The notes: generated by a model not told the origin, from the letters alone. Shown: positions 31,331 to 44,800, counted from the first letter of the stretch. The stretch is DNA of 64,000 nt from Apostichopus japonicus (GCF_037975245.1 NC_092569.1:28031668-28095667); one strand, 5' to 3'. Made by a program: numbers and translations.

Positions 31331-32699
31331 ACCAAGTTTAAGTTAAGTTTTAACGTAAAGCGTAATAACACGTCATATATTTCTTCCCGGACTTATGATT
31401 CTTGATGGTAACGCATTGCCATTGGGGAAATAAGTTGATCAACTTTGTATAGTGTTCTACAGTAATATCATTTGTTCTTGCCTGCGCTAAATAATTAGAG
31501 GGTACGATTGAGAAAAACTGTTTCTTTTTTTTTATTCAAGGAAGACTTAACTTCTTAAATGAGTTAGCTAACATAACCAACATTGTATTTAAAGCTCCTC
31601 AGATCTGGAACTCTGGCCATGAGTTGCCGCATAAAGTATGTACATAGCGTTGCTAACTTTACACTCATTACAAATTATATTTTTATCTAAGTATACCTAC
31701 ATTTTCAAGTCTTTTCCCCACAAATCTTGATCATACGGCTCGCTTCAGTCTGGTGCGTAGTGATGCGGATACGTTGGGGGGGGGGGTCTTCTTAAATTTG
31801 TCTAATTGTCTCAATCCATCAATTTTCTTTTCAGAGTATGTTCTACTGTACTCTTTGTGATTTAATAAACTGTTTCATTATTTCACATTTTTTTATGTCA
31901 CTCGACTTCTGTTTAATTGTATCTCATAGCATATCGTTTGGTTATTGCGATTGATTGAAATAAAATTGAAATTAATCTTAACAAGTAACGTGTTGAAACA
32001 CAAGATGGAAATCTACTTTTTCTATAGTCTTTTCTTTTCTTTTTGAGACGGAGAGAAAAGAAGAATAAATGTCAAAATAATGCTGTTGAGTTATTTGGAC
32101 ATATATGACTTTCCATCAGTATTTACTATACATCAGGTATATTTGATGAGCTAACACAGCATTAACTTTAGGCTTCAATAAAAGTGTAAAGAATTAGCTG
32201 ACAAAACTACAAAATACTGTAGTTCAGAAAATTAAAGTTATATTCAATTGTAGCATGATAGCATATGTTATTATACAAGACACGCGCACACTCTACTATT
32301 TATTGAATGAAATGATATTAATTTAAGAGTAACTGAACTGCATCGAACTCATGTAAGTATATAACAGTTTTATTCAAAAGAGTTTAATAAATTTGATTCG
32401 GTATCATACTATATCATGTTCGTACAGTAATAGGCGAGATTAAAGAAATAAGAAAAGTATGATAACTACAAACATGCAAATAATCAAAGCCCTCAGAAGG
32501 GACTTTAGGCACCTACCCTTTTGTGAAAATACATATTATACTGTACTTATGATATCATTCCATATAGATTTTATATCCACTCAACAGTACGGTCGTGTTT
32601 TTCCTTCGGAATATTTACCGCGACGTTATCACAGACCGCCTGCGATCCACTCACTGGAAGATTCGAGGTTTTACCAAGCCAATATAAGCTAAAATTAAT
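31331..32699. other. Unique intergenic/intronic sequence, no gene
   Basis: AT-rich. Around 31560-31620 on +, a short frame containing FKAPQIWNSGHELPHK faintly recalls a LINE C-terminus, but is too short to call. A poly-G run lies at 31778-31787. Confidence 0.5.
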
Positions 32700-33844
32700 C
32701 ATATATCTTGAAGCCCCTTCCCCCTTGTGTGTTTTGTCCAGTTTATTTGGAAATTGTCTGTATAGAATATCAAAAGATTGGGGGAAAACCCAAATAAGAA
32801 TTTCGTGAAAAAGTTGAAATTCCCGAAGAAAATAGTTACATTTTTCAATTTGTAAAAGATAAAATTATCAATGTCCCATTGAACATTCCTGTTGGAAAGA
32901 TTCCCAACCCCCTCGGGATTATGACGGGGTGTCCTACGAAACTGCTTCACCCTCCCCCCCCACCTCCCTTCCCCTCGCCTTACCAACTTTGAGAAGTAAA
33001 TCAACGCCCATGCATGCACGTGAAGTGTCACAGCAATCACGCAGGAGCTAATGTTAATTAAAATGAGTTAATGTTTGTTAACTACTACAATGCTCTAAAC
33101 TTTGTGAACAACTACAATGTTCTTCTCTCTACATCCACCCCCCCCCCCAACACACCATCTTGTTCTCCTTCTTTATCGTTCTTTCTAAGGTAAAATAGGA
33201 TCATTGTACTATCACTAACGAATGCAGCTAATACATCTATAGGCCGTGGTTATCTGATGGCGTTATATGTGATATCCTCACCTATATTTTCAACTGGGAT
33301 TAATTAGCAATGCTTCCTAATTTTATACAACTTTTCTGTCAAAATCATCATTTAGTCATTCTTCTGATTGGGCACTATTACCAACCATCATCATATGAAT
33401 TGGATATTGCAAGTTGTTAGATTTAAGATCCTCTTTTGCTTGTGCATGGTTTGTAAGTATCACCATGCACCAAGTTATGTATTACTTATACACCTACTGT
33501 AACTCGATTCTCACTGAAGTCTTAACTAATCAATCTGCTTCTCAAAATTAGTAAATTATAAACCAAACATTTTTCCCATCACAGAAAATTGTGTGTGCCA
33601 CAAATTTAATGTACCTTGTTTATAACGTAATTTGCAAACCTTTCAACTTAGCCTTATTTCATTGTTCTTTGTGTGGTAATGGGTACGACTATCATGTTTC
33701 CAGATACCTCATGTTCCCATAAACGGTGGAGCACGTACGGCGCTTGCAAAACGAAGATGAGTAATTCAACACCTTCAAGTCAAGTAAAACTAGATCAGGA
33801 GAGAAAACGTTAGTCATGAGAGACGTGTACGAGGTGAGAAGACT
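32700..33844. repeat. Diverged third copy of the FReD intron 6 region
   Basis: The order of recognisable blocks follows 9690-10890 and continues at 12704 of copy A: GTCCAGTTTAT, AGAATTTCGTGAAAAAG, GAAAGATTCCCAACCCC, then CAAGT(C)AAA-TAGATCAGGA. It continues across the outer-hAT site without the transposon, as GATCAGGAGAGAAAACG then GAGAGACGTGTACGAG. It is more diverged than the two main copies. No FReD exon is found next to it, so it is a decayed fragment of an older third unit. Confidence 0.7.
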
Positions 33845-34489
33845 TGGTGATGTCACGAATCATCCTTTGCGAGATGGACACCAGTCTATTGCAGAGTACC
33901 GATGTAGATGTAGATATAGTGAAAGGAGAATTGAAGGCAAGATATTAAGCCATTTCTAATTGTTTTCCCCACTCAAAAGACGAATATTACAAAATCATAT
34001 CAACCACACTCCTTTCCTACCTGAGATAATTTACTTTTATTACGACGCTACCCCGGGAATGTGGGGGCCGCCATTGAAATATGAATTGGCTATAATCCGG
34101 GCTCGTTGTGACGTACTATTACTATACGGACAACTAGGCATATTTCACGTTTGGCAAAACATTTGCTGTGCAAGTGCAGTGTATAACTAACACAAAGTAA
34201 CATTTCGCTAGTAAACATTTAATATTCAGTATTGATACTGTATCTCTCAGAAAGTCAGAATATGAAAACAATTTGAAAATTTGCCCTGCTTGTGTAAATG
34301 TCCAGACCTGTTCCTTACGATTATGAACCATGTTTCAACGCGGCAGAATTTACAAGAAAGTGAAAAGAATGGACTTAGCTATGACGATAAGAACCAAAAC
34401 GTAGGCCATGACGAACAGCCTAGGCCTAATGAGGTATTGTTACTGCTCGTTAATAGTTACGGACTGGTGTGACTGCGGTTTGCGCAACG

Positions 34490-34618
34490 TTATGCCGAAA
34501 CAAGAAGAGTGCATTTCTTGAAAAATTCTGGTTTCTTCTTCGGATGTGAAAACCAAAACTGTGTTTTCTTTACTCGGAAAGAATGAATGTTACAACCGAA
34601 CGCCCGACAGTACGGCAT
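34490..34618 (-). pseudogene. THAP-like N-terminal fragment, second copy
   Basis: Same frame as 23906-24034 with one replacement (GCNIHSF for GCNSHSF). It is intact over 42 residues in both duplicates, but too short for a whole domain. Confidence 0.4.
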
Positions 34619-34735
34619 TTTGTTGGGCTTCACTTCGAGTAACGTCGGGCCTACATGTAGGCTACGTACGTACGGCACATTTTTCATATGCAGTACAACG
34701 TACCTAGCCCGGCCCTACACAGTATAAGTATAGCC

Positions 34736-35587
34736 TTGCATACGCATCGCGTCTGGATGTTGAAGTTAAAAGCAAGTTGTCTGGATAGTACGTCATCCGT
34801 GACCCAGGTCACATGCATTTGCATATCTATGGCGCCATTCCAACTTTCAAAAGGTCGGTACTAAATTTTAGATAAGTTCTTGGGATCAAGAAGTGGTTCA
34901 TTTTAAAGCCTATATTTAAATCAACAATTAGGATCATGATTGCGTGCTACCTTCAGCTCCTCTTTAAAGCAGCAATTTGCGTTTTGTCGCCGTTTTCCAC
35001 TTTTTTGACAAGTCCATCTAGTTTTTTACATATATCAATCACAAAACAGCAAACTAAGATATTACCCAAGGTTTTTCTATGCCAGAAACGTTAATTGGCG
35101 AGTAATTAAGGACATTTCGCACATAATGAGAAAAGTTTCCACCGACAAATTACACATTTAATAAAAATCGCATACAGTTCCCCAACCCACTAGTTTGAAT
35201 TCAACCAATCAGAGATGCAGGTTAAGTAATGAGCCGTTCCTAAAAATAGGTTTGAAAAGTCGAGTTGGTTACTTGGTACAACCAGCGAGCTGGACTCTAA
35301 CAGCTCCCTTGTACAACTGCCATAAACAATCTACACAAATCAAGCATGGTGTTGTATTACGTATTGGCCAATGACGTTTGTAGCTTTTAAATATTCATAT
35401 TATGGGCGAGGTTTATTTGGATCCCAACGGAAAATATCTTCGAGAAAAACAAAGTTGAAATGTGTAAATTTTTCGACGTTTATGCCACCATTTGATATTG
35501 ATTTGAATAGATAAGCTATATGTCGTTATGGTATCGTGGAATCAGTGAGGTTGAGAAAAACCAGAGAAAAAGGACGAAAGATTAATA
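34736..35587. other. Segment occupying the satellite's place in copy B2; nothing recognised
   Basis: Not similar to 24169-28589. It has no open frame of note and no clear inverted ends. CAGGTCACATGCATTTGCAT at about 34805 contains an E-box-like and an octamer-like core (ATTTGCAT), which may be chance. Confidence 0.5.
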
Positions 35588-35807
35588 TATAGAAATGTTT
35601 CATTTTCTTTACACGCGGGAAACTGTATATTTCTTTCTGTTCTACTGTGCCTATAATTCACATAGTTGTTTTACAATTATTGAATCAAAATGAACATAAC
35701 TTCAAATAATTATGAATTTCTTGTATGCTATATGGCAGATAACTAAAGTAATCACAAATAATTTTAAATTACGTTTTCAGTCCGCGTAATACACACCTTA
35801 TTGTTGC

Positions 35808-36164
35808 AATAATAACAATAAAGGCTTATAAGCACAACTACTACAGAAAACTGTGTGCACTGCTGTGCTGGAAAACAACTAAATAAATCTCGAAGTAACG
35901 ATACAAAAGTTAAAACTGGTCGAGATTCTGGCTGAAATCAGAACCATTGACAAATAAGCCTGTTTTAATTGCCTCTTAAAAGTAGCAACATTTTGGACTT
36001 CTTTAAGGCTGCCAGGAAGCTTATTCCACAATTTAGGTCCAGCCTTCGCAAACGAGCGATACCAATAGACAGGTATAAGCAGATATATGCAGCATATGTA
36101 CACCAATATATTTGATATTTAGAGTCTTCAAGAAACTGCAACTCTCTATAGTCATGAAGCAATA
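35808..36164 (-). mobile_element. LINE 3' fragment, sister copy
   Basis: Sister of 28813-29178: on minus the frame reads RSFAKAGPKLWNKLPGSLKE. The AAT tail is shortened to a few units at about 35808-35820. Shared by duplication, not by a separate insertion. Confidence 0.75.
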
Positions 36165-36172
36165 GCTTAAAT

Positions 36173-36710
36173 CAAGGGCGTAGGAACCGGGGGCTGGGGG
36201 CGCCAGCCCCCCAGTGAAAAATATGGGTTGGGCGAAAGTATCATTCCCCCCCCCCCCCCGCTTCGCAAGTCAGAAAAACCCTTTTTCATTTCTATATCCT
36301 GTATATCAGGGAGTGATCGAGTCTAATATAACACTCAAAAATTAAATTAATATATCATGATTTTTTCCAATCTTATTCTCAACATGGTGATGACTTGTTT
36401 GTGCGATTGTGGATAATCATCAGTGAGGAACTAACTGCCCATTGTGCTCAGAACATTTTGGCAGAAAAAAATCTCATTTGGAGCACCAAATTGCATCTAA
36501 GGCCAGGTGAAAATGCAAAATTATTTACAAAATGGAGTGGGTGTTAAAGTGTGCTATATTGCACCAAATTGCATCTGAGGCCACCTGGAAATGCAAAAAA
36601 TTTCCAAAGGGGAGAGGAAACCCCCTCCTCTTAGACCCCTCCCCCTTGCCGGCCATATCAGTCTGAGACCACCCCCCCCCCACACTCAAAAGTACCTTCC
36701 TACGCCACTG
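36173..36710. mobile_element. hAT-like non-autonomous element, copy B2
   Basis: Sister of 29187-29694, flanked by GCTTAAAT (36165-36172) and GCGTAAAT (36711-36718). It keeps an internal GCTTCGCAAGTCAG segment that the B1 copy has lost. Confidence 0.75.
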
Positions 36711-36810
36711 GCGTAAATGGATATACTCCATGGACTAATACAAATTCGAGCAAGTTTTCTGTATCGTTTGGCTAAAATCACACCTCTGCCCTTGCAAAGC
36801 TTGCAAAAGT

Positions 36811-37038
36811 ACCTTTCGTTTGCCTATACATGGTGTCTTAAACTACCAATTTCAAATTAAAGCGATACTTACCTTTCATAAAGTTGTAGGCCTATATATT
36901 ATTTGAAAATTAAAAAAAATAAAAAAATAAAAAAATAGATAATTCCCATATTAATTTAAAGGGATATTCCAAGAGCAGATAATGTTAACCTTGTGGTAAG
37001 TGGAAAATATATATTCCAAATTGTTAGGTGAAAAAAAA
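36811..37038. mobile_element. Insertion of about 228 bp specific to copy B2
   Basis: B1 reads GCAAAAGTACCATCTCATT without a break (about 29790); here about 228 bp lies between GCAAAAGTACC and CATCTCATT. It contains an A-rich tract (36908-36940). The family is not recognised. Confidence 0.55.
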
Positions 37039-37820
37039 CCCATCTCATTATATTACCCATAAACCAGAAAGTCGGATCACGTTCACCCTTTGATCTTTTG
37101 TAGAAATACTCTTATTCTATGTGGTTTATTTTAAACAAATTTGGCAGTCAAAAATGTCTATAACTTTTTTTTTTAAACATAAAAGTTAACCACTTAAACA
37201 TCCCTTTACGTCATAAAAAACATTAAAAGTTATGAATAATAGGAGCAAATGTGGCTCAAAAAATGCAGTAATATGCATTAACACTGCAGGGTAACTTTAA
37301 TCAGTTATCTCTTCTAACAGCTCCCAAATATAAGAAGACATGCAATTTTAACAAACTGATTATTATCTAGCTGTAAGAAGCTTGTGTAGGCCTACATTGG
37401 TAAGTATATATAAAAGAGAGATTCTGGCGTGGAGAACGTGACATGTGTAGATGCAACGTCTTCATACCATTCAACATCCCCGGTTATGAATAATCCCTCT
37501 TCTTGCTTTTACCCTCCCATTTTCCTTGCTCCCCTTTATCATCACAGACTATGTCCATTCACACTGAGTTGAGACCATAAAAATGTTGTATTTCTATGAC
37601 GTTTCGTGTTGATTCATAATGAAGCAGAAAGGCCGAGTATTAACAAGGTAATGCTTTCAATTGGAAAATATGTCCCTTCAATTGATTGCTGAGCACCTAA
37701 TGGCTAAATGGTCACTTTTCCAATTATAATGAAAGTTGTATTGAAAATAATGCAATTATAGTTTCAGAGGTTTGTAATGGTCTATGGTAATCTGGATAAT
37801 TTATTGTAGATAGCTGCACT

Positions 37821-37969
<149 letters not shown>

Positions 37970-38215
37970 CTTTTGTCTTTGCACACTAACATTTTAAAAT
38001 AATATTTTCTTATTACATACTCACTTTTGATGTCCTGTTTATAAACATTTATATTTACACTGGAAATATATAAATGAAATGAAACTTCAATATTTATATA
38101 TATATTTATATATATTTATATATATATATATATATATATATAGTTATATATAGTTATATATATATATATGAAGATGAAATTCGAAAACCATTATTAAGTC
38201 AGAAAATAGACTTAC

Positions 38216-38285
38216 CTCTGGTCAGAGAAACGGATATAATAGTGAATATTAATAGCTTCAAAATGGTGGATTTACTAAGCTCCAT
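38216..38285 (-). CDS. FReD exon 1b: second signal-peptide exon
   Basis: The ATG (38285-38283), the 70-nt length and the phase 1 donor GGTAAGTC are as in exon 1a. It encodes MELSKSTILKLLIFTIISVS then LTR, with one replacement (LF to LL). It could start alternative FReD-1 transcripts that skip exon 1a, or be the remnant of a further gene copy whose other exons are gone. No exon 2 copy lies between 31.3 and 38.2 kb. Confidence 0.75.
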
Positions 38286-38746
38286 CTTTCTCCGTTCTGG
38301 TTTTGAGTAACAGCAGATGATATCTTAGATATAATGTTCTGAATTACGACTTAGTGAATTCGTCCCTAAATATTACCCCAAAGCAGAGAGTTGCATCAAA
38401 TTCAGCTTCCCAAATGGACCAAGAGCAGACGCAGAATGGTTGTTGGGCGTATTTCAGTTTAATGAGTGTATCTCGTTAATCTCGGGTTAGGCAAAAATCC
38501 ATATTTTCTTTATTCATTTAGTAGATAAAAGTCAGTAGGAACAATGTGCATTGTCAAGATTTCCATTCAGTCGGTCGTTAGCTTGCAAACGATTAATCAT
38601 AAAGATTTTTCAAATTAAAAAGTCCCTCCTTCAGGTTTATTAACATTAATATTGCACAAACGGGGTAATTATTACCATACTCGCTGCAATAATGAATAAC
38701 AGTAACTATAAAACAAACCTTTGTGTCTCTGCCTGCTACATGTGTA

Positions 38747-39670
38747 TGATTAATTGATTGATTGATTTATTTGTTTAATCACGTGAATATATACAATGTG
38801 ATAGGAAGTCCTCTAAAAAACCTTCAGATGGTTTAACAAAGTAGAGGACTCCCTGTAAAGAAAAGGCAAAGTAAACTAAATATATAAGAAAAAATGAACA
38901 TGTTCAATTAATAAGATGCAATAATATTTTGAATAAAGTTTCTTCTGAATGATTTTGCAGAAGGTTTATTTGTAATATTGTCTGATAGAGAATACCATGT
39001 TTTGATTGTACGTGCCCTTAGTGATAACATCCCCATTGTAGAATTATACCTGTTATAATGTGCATTGCCTGAAAATCTGGTATTGTAATGATGAATATCA
39101 CTGCTACATATTAAGTAGTCATTAAAAGCATTTGGTAACAGTCCATTCCATGCCTTATAAGCAAATGTAGCAAGGTTAACCTTAATAATGTCATCAGTTT
39201 TTAACAACTTAGAACGCTTAAAAAGAGGATTTGTGTGGTCCCGTGGTTTGGCATATGTTATATGGCGGACTGCTCTCTTCTGTGTAATACAAATAGGATT
39301 GAGATTGGTATATCTAGTACCAGACCATATGTTACAACAATACGTAATATGTGGCAGGACTAATGTCTGATAGAGAATCTTTAAAATGTGTTGTGGCAGA
39401 TAATGCTTAAGCTTAGCTAAAACACCGGTGTTTTTTGCAACTTTTTTACAGACAGTTGTAATGTGGTCACACCATTTAAGTTCATGATCTATATATAGGC
39501 CTAAAAATCTAGTACTATTGACTTGTTGTAGTCGTTTACCATCCATAGTAATATCAGCATTCCATGTAAAATTATTAGAAGTATTAAAAACTATATAGTT
39601 TGTTTTATCAATATTCAATGATAATTTGTTGCCAGCGAACCAGTCGCTGAACTTGTCTAACTCAGCCGCA
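38747..39670 (-). mobile_element. 5'-truncated LINE (CR1/L2-like)
   Basis: On minus, 39618-38908 is a 236-residue frame from NIDKTNYIVF through RFLGLYIDHELKWCDHI to LSDNITNKPSAKSF. This is the region downstream of the reverse-transcriptase catalytic core. The 3' end is an ATCA repeat (38752-38775 on + as GATT). The frame is open to its stop, so the insertion is fairly young. It marks the right limit of duplicate B2 and is only about 75 bp from the NDUFS5 exon. Confidence 0.85.
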
Positions 39671-39747
39671 TGTGTTATGTGAAATGTTATTTAAATTCAG
39701 TAACATCTCATTCTCATCTTTCTCACATCATGATCAATTCTTTTCAG

Positions 39748-39838
39748 ATGTGCTGAAGGGGTAGGGTACAGAAGAGCGCAGAAAGAATGCCGACTTCAGA
39801 TTGAAGACTTGATGGAGTGTTCTAGTGGAGCAAAAACT
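39748..39838 (+). CDS. NDUFS5: NDUFS5 internal exon (second CX9C)
   Basis: The acceptor TTCTTTTCAG is followed by one base of a split codon and 30 codons ending AKT, then donor GTAAGT. The Cys-x9-Cys spacing CRLQIEDLMEC is exact. No copy of this exon is seen in block A, whose left part lies beyond or is replaced at 1027. Confidence 0.85.
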
Positions 39839-41886
39839 GTAAGTTGCTTCATTTACTATAAGTGGCAGTAAAAGGCCCTCTGCCTTGTAATTAACAAAAT
39901 CTATCGTTAGAGTATTTCAATTAGATGCACAAGTAGTGTCCGATTACAGGATAGGATTCCCGGTAGCATTTTGAAGTGCACTGCAAATTTTCATTGGTCG
40001 TCCGAGAAGACCAAATTTTTCAGCTTCGGAGTTCGTCCGACACTCCGACAGATAACTAGTTGTTCACATGAAATTCAGATCTATTGTATTTTGAAGGGAA
40101 GTTGTACTGGCTCAAAGCCGGTATTCTTGTCACCAAACCTAGAAAGTCTCTCTCCTACATTGTACATTACATATTGATCATGCTCTATTTTGGTACTTAT
40201 GTTTGGAGAACCAAACTTTCTGTTTTAGACAACCAGAAAGGTAAGATCACAGGCAGAGCTTAGTTCAAGTGGATGACTTGTTGACTAGTTGATTTTACCA
40301 GTGATTTGTTGGACTTTCTCCTTCCCAATTTGATAATAATTGATGGGTAATAAAGTGCATGATCACATTCAGAGATGGACATGTCTGCATATGTAAACAA
40401 TGATTATGAACCCATCGGATTTGAGTGAGAGTTCAGATATGCCCAAATCTCAGCGCTTGAAAAAAGGGAAGATAAAAATATGCCCTGGAAGTTGGAGGGG
40501 AATGGGGATGCACCGGATCCAAATTTTTGGATCAGGCCGGAACCGGATTTTGCCCTATAGTGCATGAAATCTGGCCGGATATAATCCGGCCGGAACCGGA
40601 TTTTTTCATTACACAAATGAAAATCATTAATAAGAAGTAAAAGTGTGAAACAAGGAGTATTATTTTGGTTGATCTTTAGAAACAGTGGGTCAGACCATTG
40701 AGAAAATTAAATTAAACATGTTAAACCTAATTTTTCCTTACTTTTAACGTTTTTATTAAATTTTGGAAATAGTTTACAATGATTAAAGTTAATACCAACA
40801 TCTTTTTAAGGAATAATTCAGGCCAGATTTTGAAAAAGATCCGGCCGGAACCGGATAATTGCTCACTATCCGGACGGATAGTCCGGCCGGACCGGATATC
40901 CGGTGCATCCCTAGAGGAGTATGCTATTATGGGATATAGTGTACACAGTGGTGATATGCAGAATGAAATGCAATCCTTCAACTATTAGAATAAATTATTC
41001 GATTGCTCCAGACAGCCCATCACAAATTGTGCCCGTTGAGAAACGAACACGAGTCAAATGAGATCTCTGTTGCTCTGGAATGATTAATGTGAGAACGTGT
41101 GTGTTTATTAATTGGTCCTTACACTCAAGTGTGAAAGCCTGGGGGAGTAAAAAACTTTGAAAACTTCCAGGGCTGCTTTCAAAATCTGGGGAATGTCCGC
41201 AGGGTAGCTATGAGAGACTTAAAGAGCATTTGAACACTATAGCATTTTAAAAATATGATCCATACTGCTACAGTACATGACAATATGTACCTCACGAAGG
41301 TTGTGAAATTTCAAGACAAATATATCCTAGCTTGGCATCAGCAGTTCTTTATCATTTCTGGGGGGGGGGGGGGCTGTAGGCCTAATTACTACAGTTGGTA
41401 ATTAAGCATCCTTCTATGGTAGCTTTCACTAATGTACAATATTCATAATATACTTACAGTTCATTATCAGAACTGTTTTATTCTTTATCGTTAGTGTATG
41501 ATCCTATCGTTTGGACACAATTAGAGTTCTATTGTTTGAAATGCTGTCAAAATTCCCTCTGTAAAACTTCAAAGGCTGAAGAGATGATTTGGGTATTGCA
41601 CAGTTTGTATGTGATCCCTCAAGTAAATCAAGTTCTACATTAGGTCTTCCAATTGTAAATTTGGCAATTGAAAAGTTTTCCATAACATGAGCTATTTTGC
41701 ACTTAAAAATGTGTCCCCTGTGATATGTTAATAGTTATCAAAGTTCAAATGAAGAGGTCATTATTTATTTCACATATGTTTCTTTTACAGAGGGAAAGAC
41801 ATCGCACCATCCTTAAACAGAGACAAAAATTGATACGAGAAGGAACATACAAGATACCAGATTCACCAAAAACATCGATAGTTTAA
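39748..41886 (+). CDS. NDUFS5: NDUFS5, two 3' coding exons, 5' part not found
   Basis: Exons 39748-39838 and 41791-41886 join in phase 0. Together they encode CAEGVGYRRAQKEC, RLQIEDLMEC, SSGAKT, then RERHRTILKQRQKL and a 31-residue tail. The first exon contains the second CX9C cysteine pair and the CxxGxGxxRAxKEC block typical of NDUFS5, a complex I accessory subunit of the mitochondrial intermembrane-space side. The N-terminal exon with the first CX9C pair is not recognisable between 31.3 and 39.7 kb. It may lie left of the LINE, be too diverged, or be lost. The gene converges with FReD-2. Confidence 0.8.
40503..40913. mobile_element. hAT-like element with GGGATGCACC ends, complete
   Basis: It starts TGGGGATGCACCGGAT and ends ATCCGGTGCATCCCTA. 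The target octamer is GAGGGGAA at 40495-40502; on the right it has mutated to GAGGAGTA, but copy A keeps GAGGGGAA (1281-1288). Inside are many CCGGCCGGA units. It lies in an NDUFS5 intron. Confidence 0.85.
41791..41886 (+). CDS. NDUFS5: NDUFS5 last coding exon (copy B)
   Basis: Identical over 96 bases to 2174-2269, while flanking non-coding sequence has diverged. This fits selective constraint on both copies, or recent exchange. Acceptor TTTCTTTTACAG; TAA at 41884-41886. Confidence 0.85.
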   Translation, partial: RERHRTILKQRQKLIREGTYKIPDSPKTSIV

Positions 41887-44800
41887 TGTGGGAGGTGGCA
41901 TCTCGGTAGTACCTTGCAGCTTGGATTTAGAATGGCCTGATGAGACGGTTAGATTGGATGTCAAATGGAATCAAAATGGACTAGTTCATTCTCACGGAAA
42001 TATGCCAGAAATATTATCATCTATTGAACAGTTAGATTGGGTCTGGTAACAATTTGTTTTTTTTCCTTCAAATTTAGGATATTTTCAAAGAAAATTAATT
42101 TCCTCTTGAGAGTCTAGAGAAAACGTTTCATACATTTCCCGTGAGAAGTGAAGTGTGGGCACTGAGTTTAAGCTTAGAGTTAACAGAATGTCTCCTTGTG
42201 GTGGTTGCCTAATGATTAAAAATGTTATGACATTGTTTGTATTTACACATTTCTGTTAAAGCTCTGTAGATTTTAGATGAAATGTCTAAAACTTAAACAG
42301 CTGAACCATTTTGTAACCATGTGACAAGTTAAGCTCAGATCGTCTAGAAATAACAAGATACTAAACACATTTTGTTTCCATGATGTTATGACTTAAATGA
42401 CAACAATGTATTTCAGGAGGTAATCCATTTTGGCTTCACGTCTAAAGAAAAAGTCCTACCAGCTGTACGAAACATATATGTAAAAGAATAAATGAATTCG
42501 TACCACAAACGTTTGTTTAATTTTATGAAAGTGTTTTTTCTTTGTTTTTTGTTTTTGTTTACCAGTGACATGGTTTATGTTCTGATATTGTACACAACAA
42601 TAACAACAACTCTGCCTTCCTATTGGTAAGGGGTTACAATGTTTTTGTAATGGTGATCATCACTGGAAGACAAAGTGGCATGTATTCTCACATGGAAGGA
42701 GACAATTGGTTGCCATCATTGACATAATATATTATATAATTATATAAATATTGACATAACATAGCCTGATCCTCTCCAGTAGTTAGGGTTTAGGTTGTGA
42801 AAGGGACATAAGAGGCACATAACAACACTTTCCCTGCCTCATGACATGTATTCTACAGTCATAGATTCCACTGGTTGCATATAACTTCACCGGGAATGTG
42901 GTAGCTATGAGATCAGGACATTTACTTGTAGAATATACATTCAAGGAGTACCATAAGAGTTGAGCGCTACAAGGGAGCACGTCACATGACCCTCCATGGT
43001 TGCTGCGTCTTTTTGGCCTCTCCTAATTGATACAGTCGGCCCTGATTTATGCATGTGACGATGGATACCAACATGACAGGTAGCATAGTGAAACTAACCG
43101 TACCAGTGAGTTAAAACAGGCCTAAGTTACTACTTCAAGGAACACCGCCGCCCCTGAGTTCCGGTCTTCATGAGCCCAGAAAGCGCGGCTCTTCGAACAA
43201 AAGGTCAGATGCACCATTGCTTGTAAGTAAACAACCCTGGAGCGTTACGGGCATTTCCCGGCAAAGAATTGCAACATTACTACCCGATGTTAACACGACG
43301 TAACGAATAGCTTCAAAAGTTAAAATACTACTCAAGATCAGTTACAATATTAATGAGCTTGTTTCTCGATAACTTTGCAGTAATATCATGACTATTATAC
43401 CACATATTTTAAATGTTCAATACAAAGCACTGTACAAAGAAGAAACTAGATCAAAGTTCTAATAAGTATTGCAGGATAAGATGTGTCTTGATAGTTCAGT
43501 TTCAAGTGAATTGATTGTACGAGATTATTGTTGGAAGCTTCTTCCACAAATGAGGGGCAGCCCAACAATATTTTCGTTGTTCTGATGCTCGGAACAGTCA
43601 ACATCGCAGTATGTTAAGACCGCAATGATCTTGTTGGACGGCGTTCACTAAGCATTTGATTCATGTAGCGAGGGGACAAACCTTGAATTGTCTATGTGTG
43701 TGTCAGCCCCCCCCCCACCCACTCCTTCCTACTAATAGAAATGTCTGTCATTTAAAGACTGAGAAGTTGGTCGTTAGGTACATGGTGGTTTCAAGTTGTT
43801 CCTTTATTATGACATGGCTCTTACGGGGTTGTGGGCGTGGAGCCCCGAAAGACGTTCAGTTCCTTTTATTGTGGTCCTTTCATGGCACAGTGGTACTGAC
43901 ATTTAGAAATTGGTTGCATTAATTTTTAGCTTTGCTAACCCCATCATTTCTTGGTCAATGCGAGCAATGTAAACTATGAACTACTTCAAAGTTTAAATAA
44001 AATAAGTAAACGGAAACATTGAACGATGTTTACTGAAGAAAAACGAAACAAGTGATTTGTACCTTGAATACTTTTATTGTGCCATAGGACTATGCCCATC
44101 TTTTGTGGTCTGCAGACCAGTTAGAGAGTTCTTGACAACTCTGTGAGGGTACATGTAGGGCACAGTTTTGTCTTGTTGTGGTCTGTGCAGCATATTATGA
44201 AAACTTGTTTGTTCTGTGGGAGTTATGGAACATAACAACTCCCTGGTTATATTCAACGACTCCACAGCCATGCACACCCCTCTTTTGCAAAATTCTTGAT
44301 TTGTTTATACAGCCCGTCCATAAAGGTTGATGCCCTATACCTAAATCGGTCGGGAAAGTTGGAATTTTCTACCCCACGAAACAAGGATTTTATCAAAGAG
44401 GGAGACTGAACTGTGGTCATTGAAACCGACTCCTATATGAAGGGGCTTCTCTCCCTCGGCAACATTTAACTTATAAGATGTAAATGGTTCATTCGGGCCG
44501 AGGTCTATATAGGAATATATCAAAACGCAAGTTCCCTCGAGTGATTAATGTTGGTGGCTGAACGTGTGTGGAATAGGTCGGGGAGAATGAAGGATGTTAT
44601 ACAGGAGTGGGACTACTGGTGTCATTGAAGTCGAACCTATGAAGGGGAATTTGGGGGAGGGGGTCGGGAGTTGTGGTCGTCCCCCGGGAAGATATTAACT
44701 TTGCAACACTATAAATGGTGTATTCTGTGTCATATTTAGGTTATAATTTATATTAATATAAGAAACTCTAGCTAAAGACAAGATTGTGCTAATAAATAAA

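Noticed and set aside
31560-31625. FKAPQIWNSGHELPHK, a possible LINE C-terminus on plus
   Set aside because: Too short, with an extra Gly-His-Glu against the usual WNSLP block and no 3' tail.
33815-33960. Open frame MRDVYEVRRLGDVTNHPLRD... on plus
   Set aside because: About 49 residues, crosses the duplication junction at 33845, no known domain; the sister at 23187 diverges in frame.
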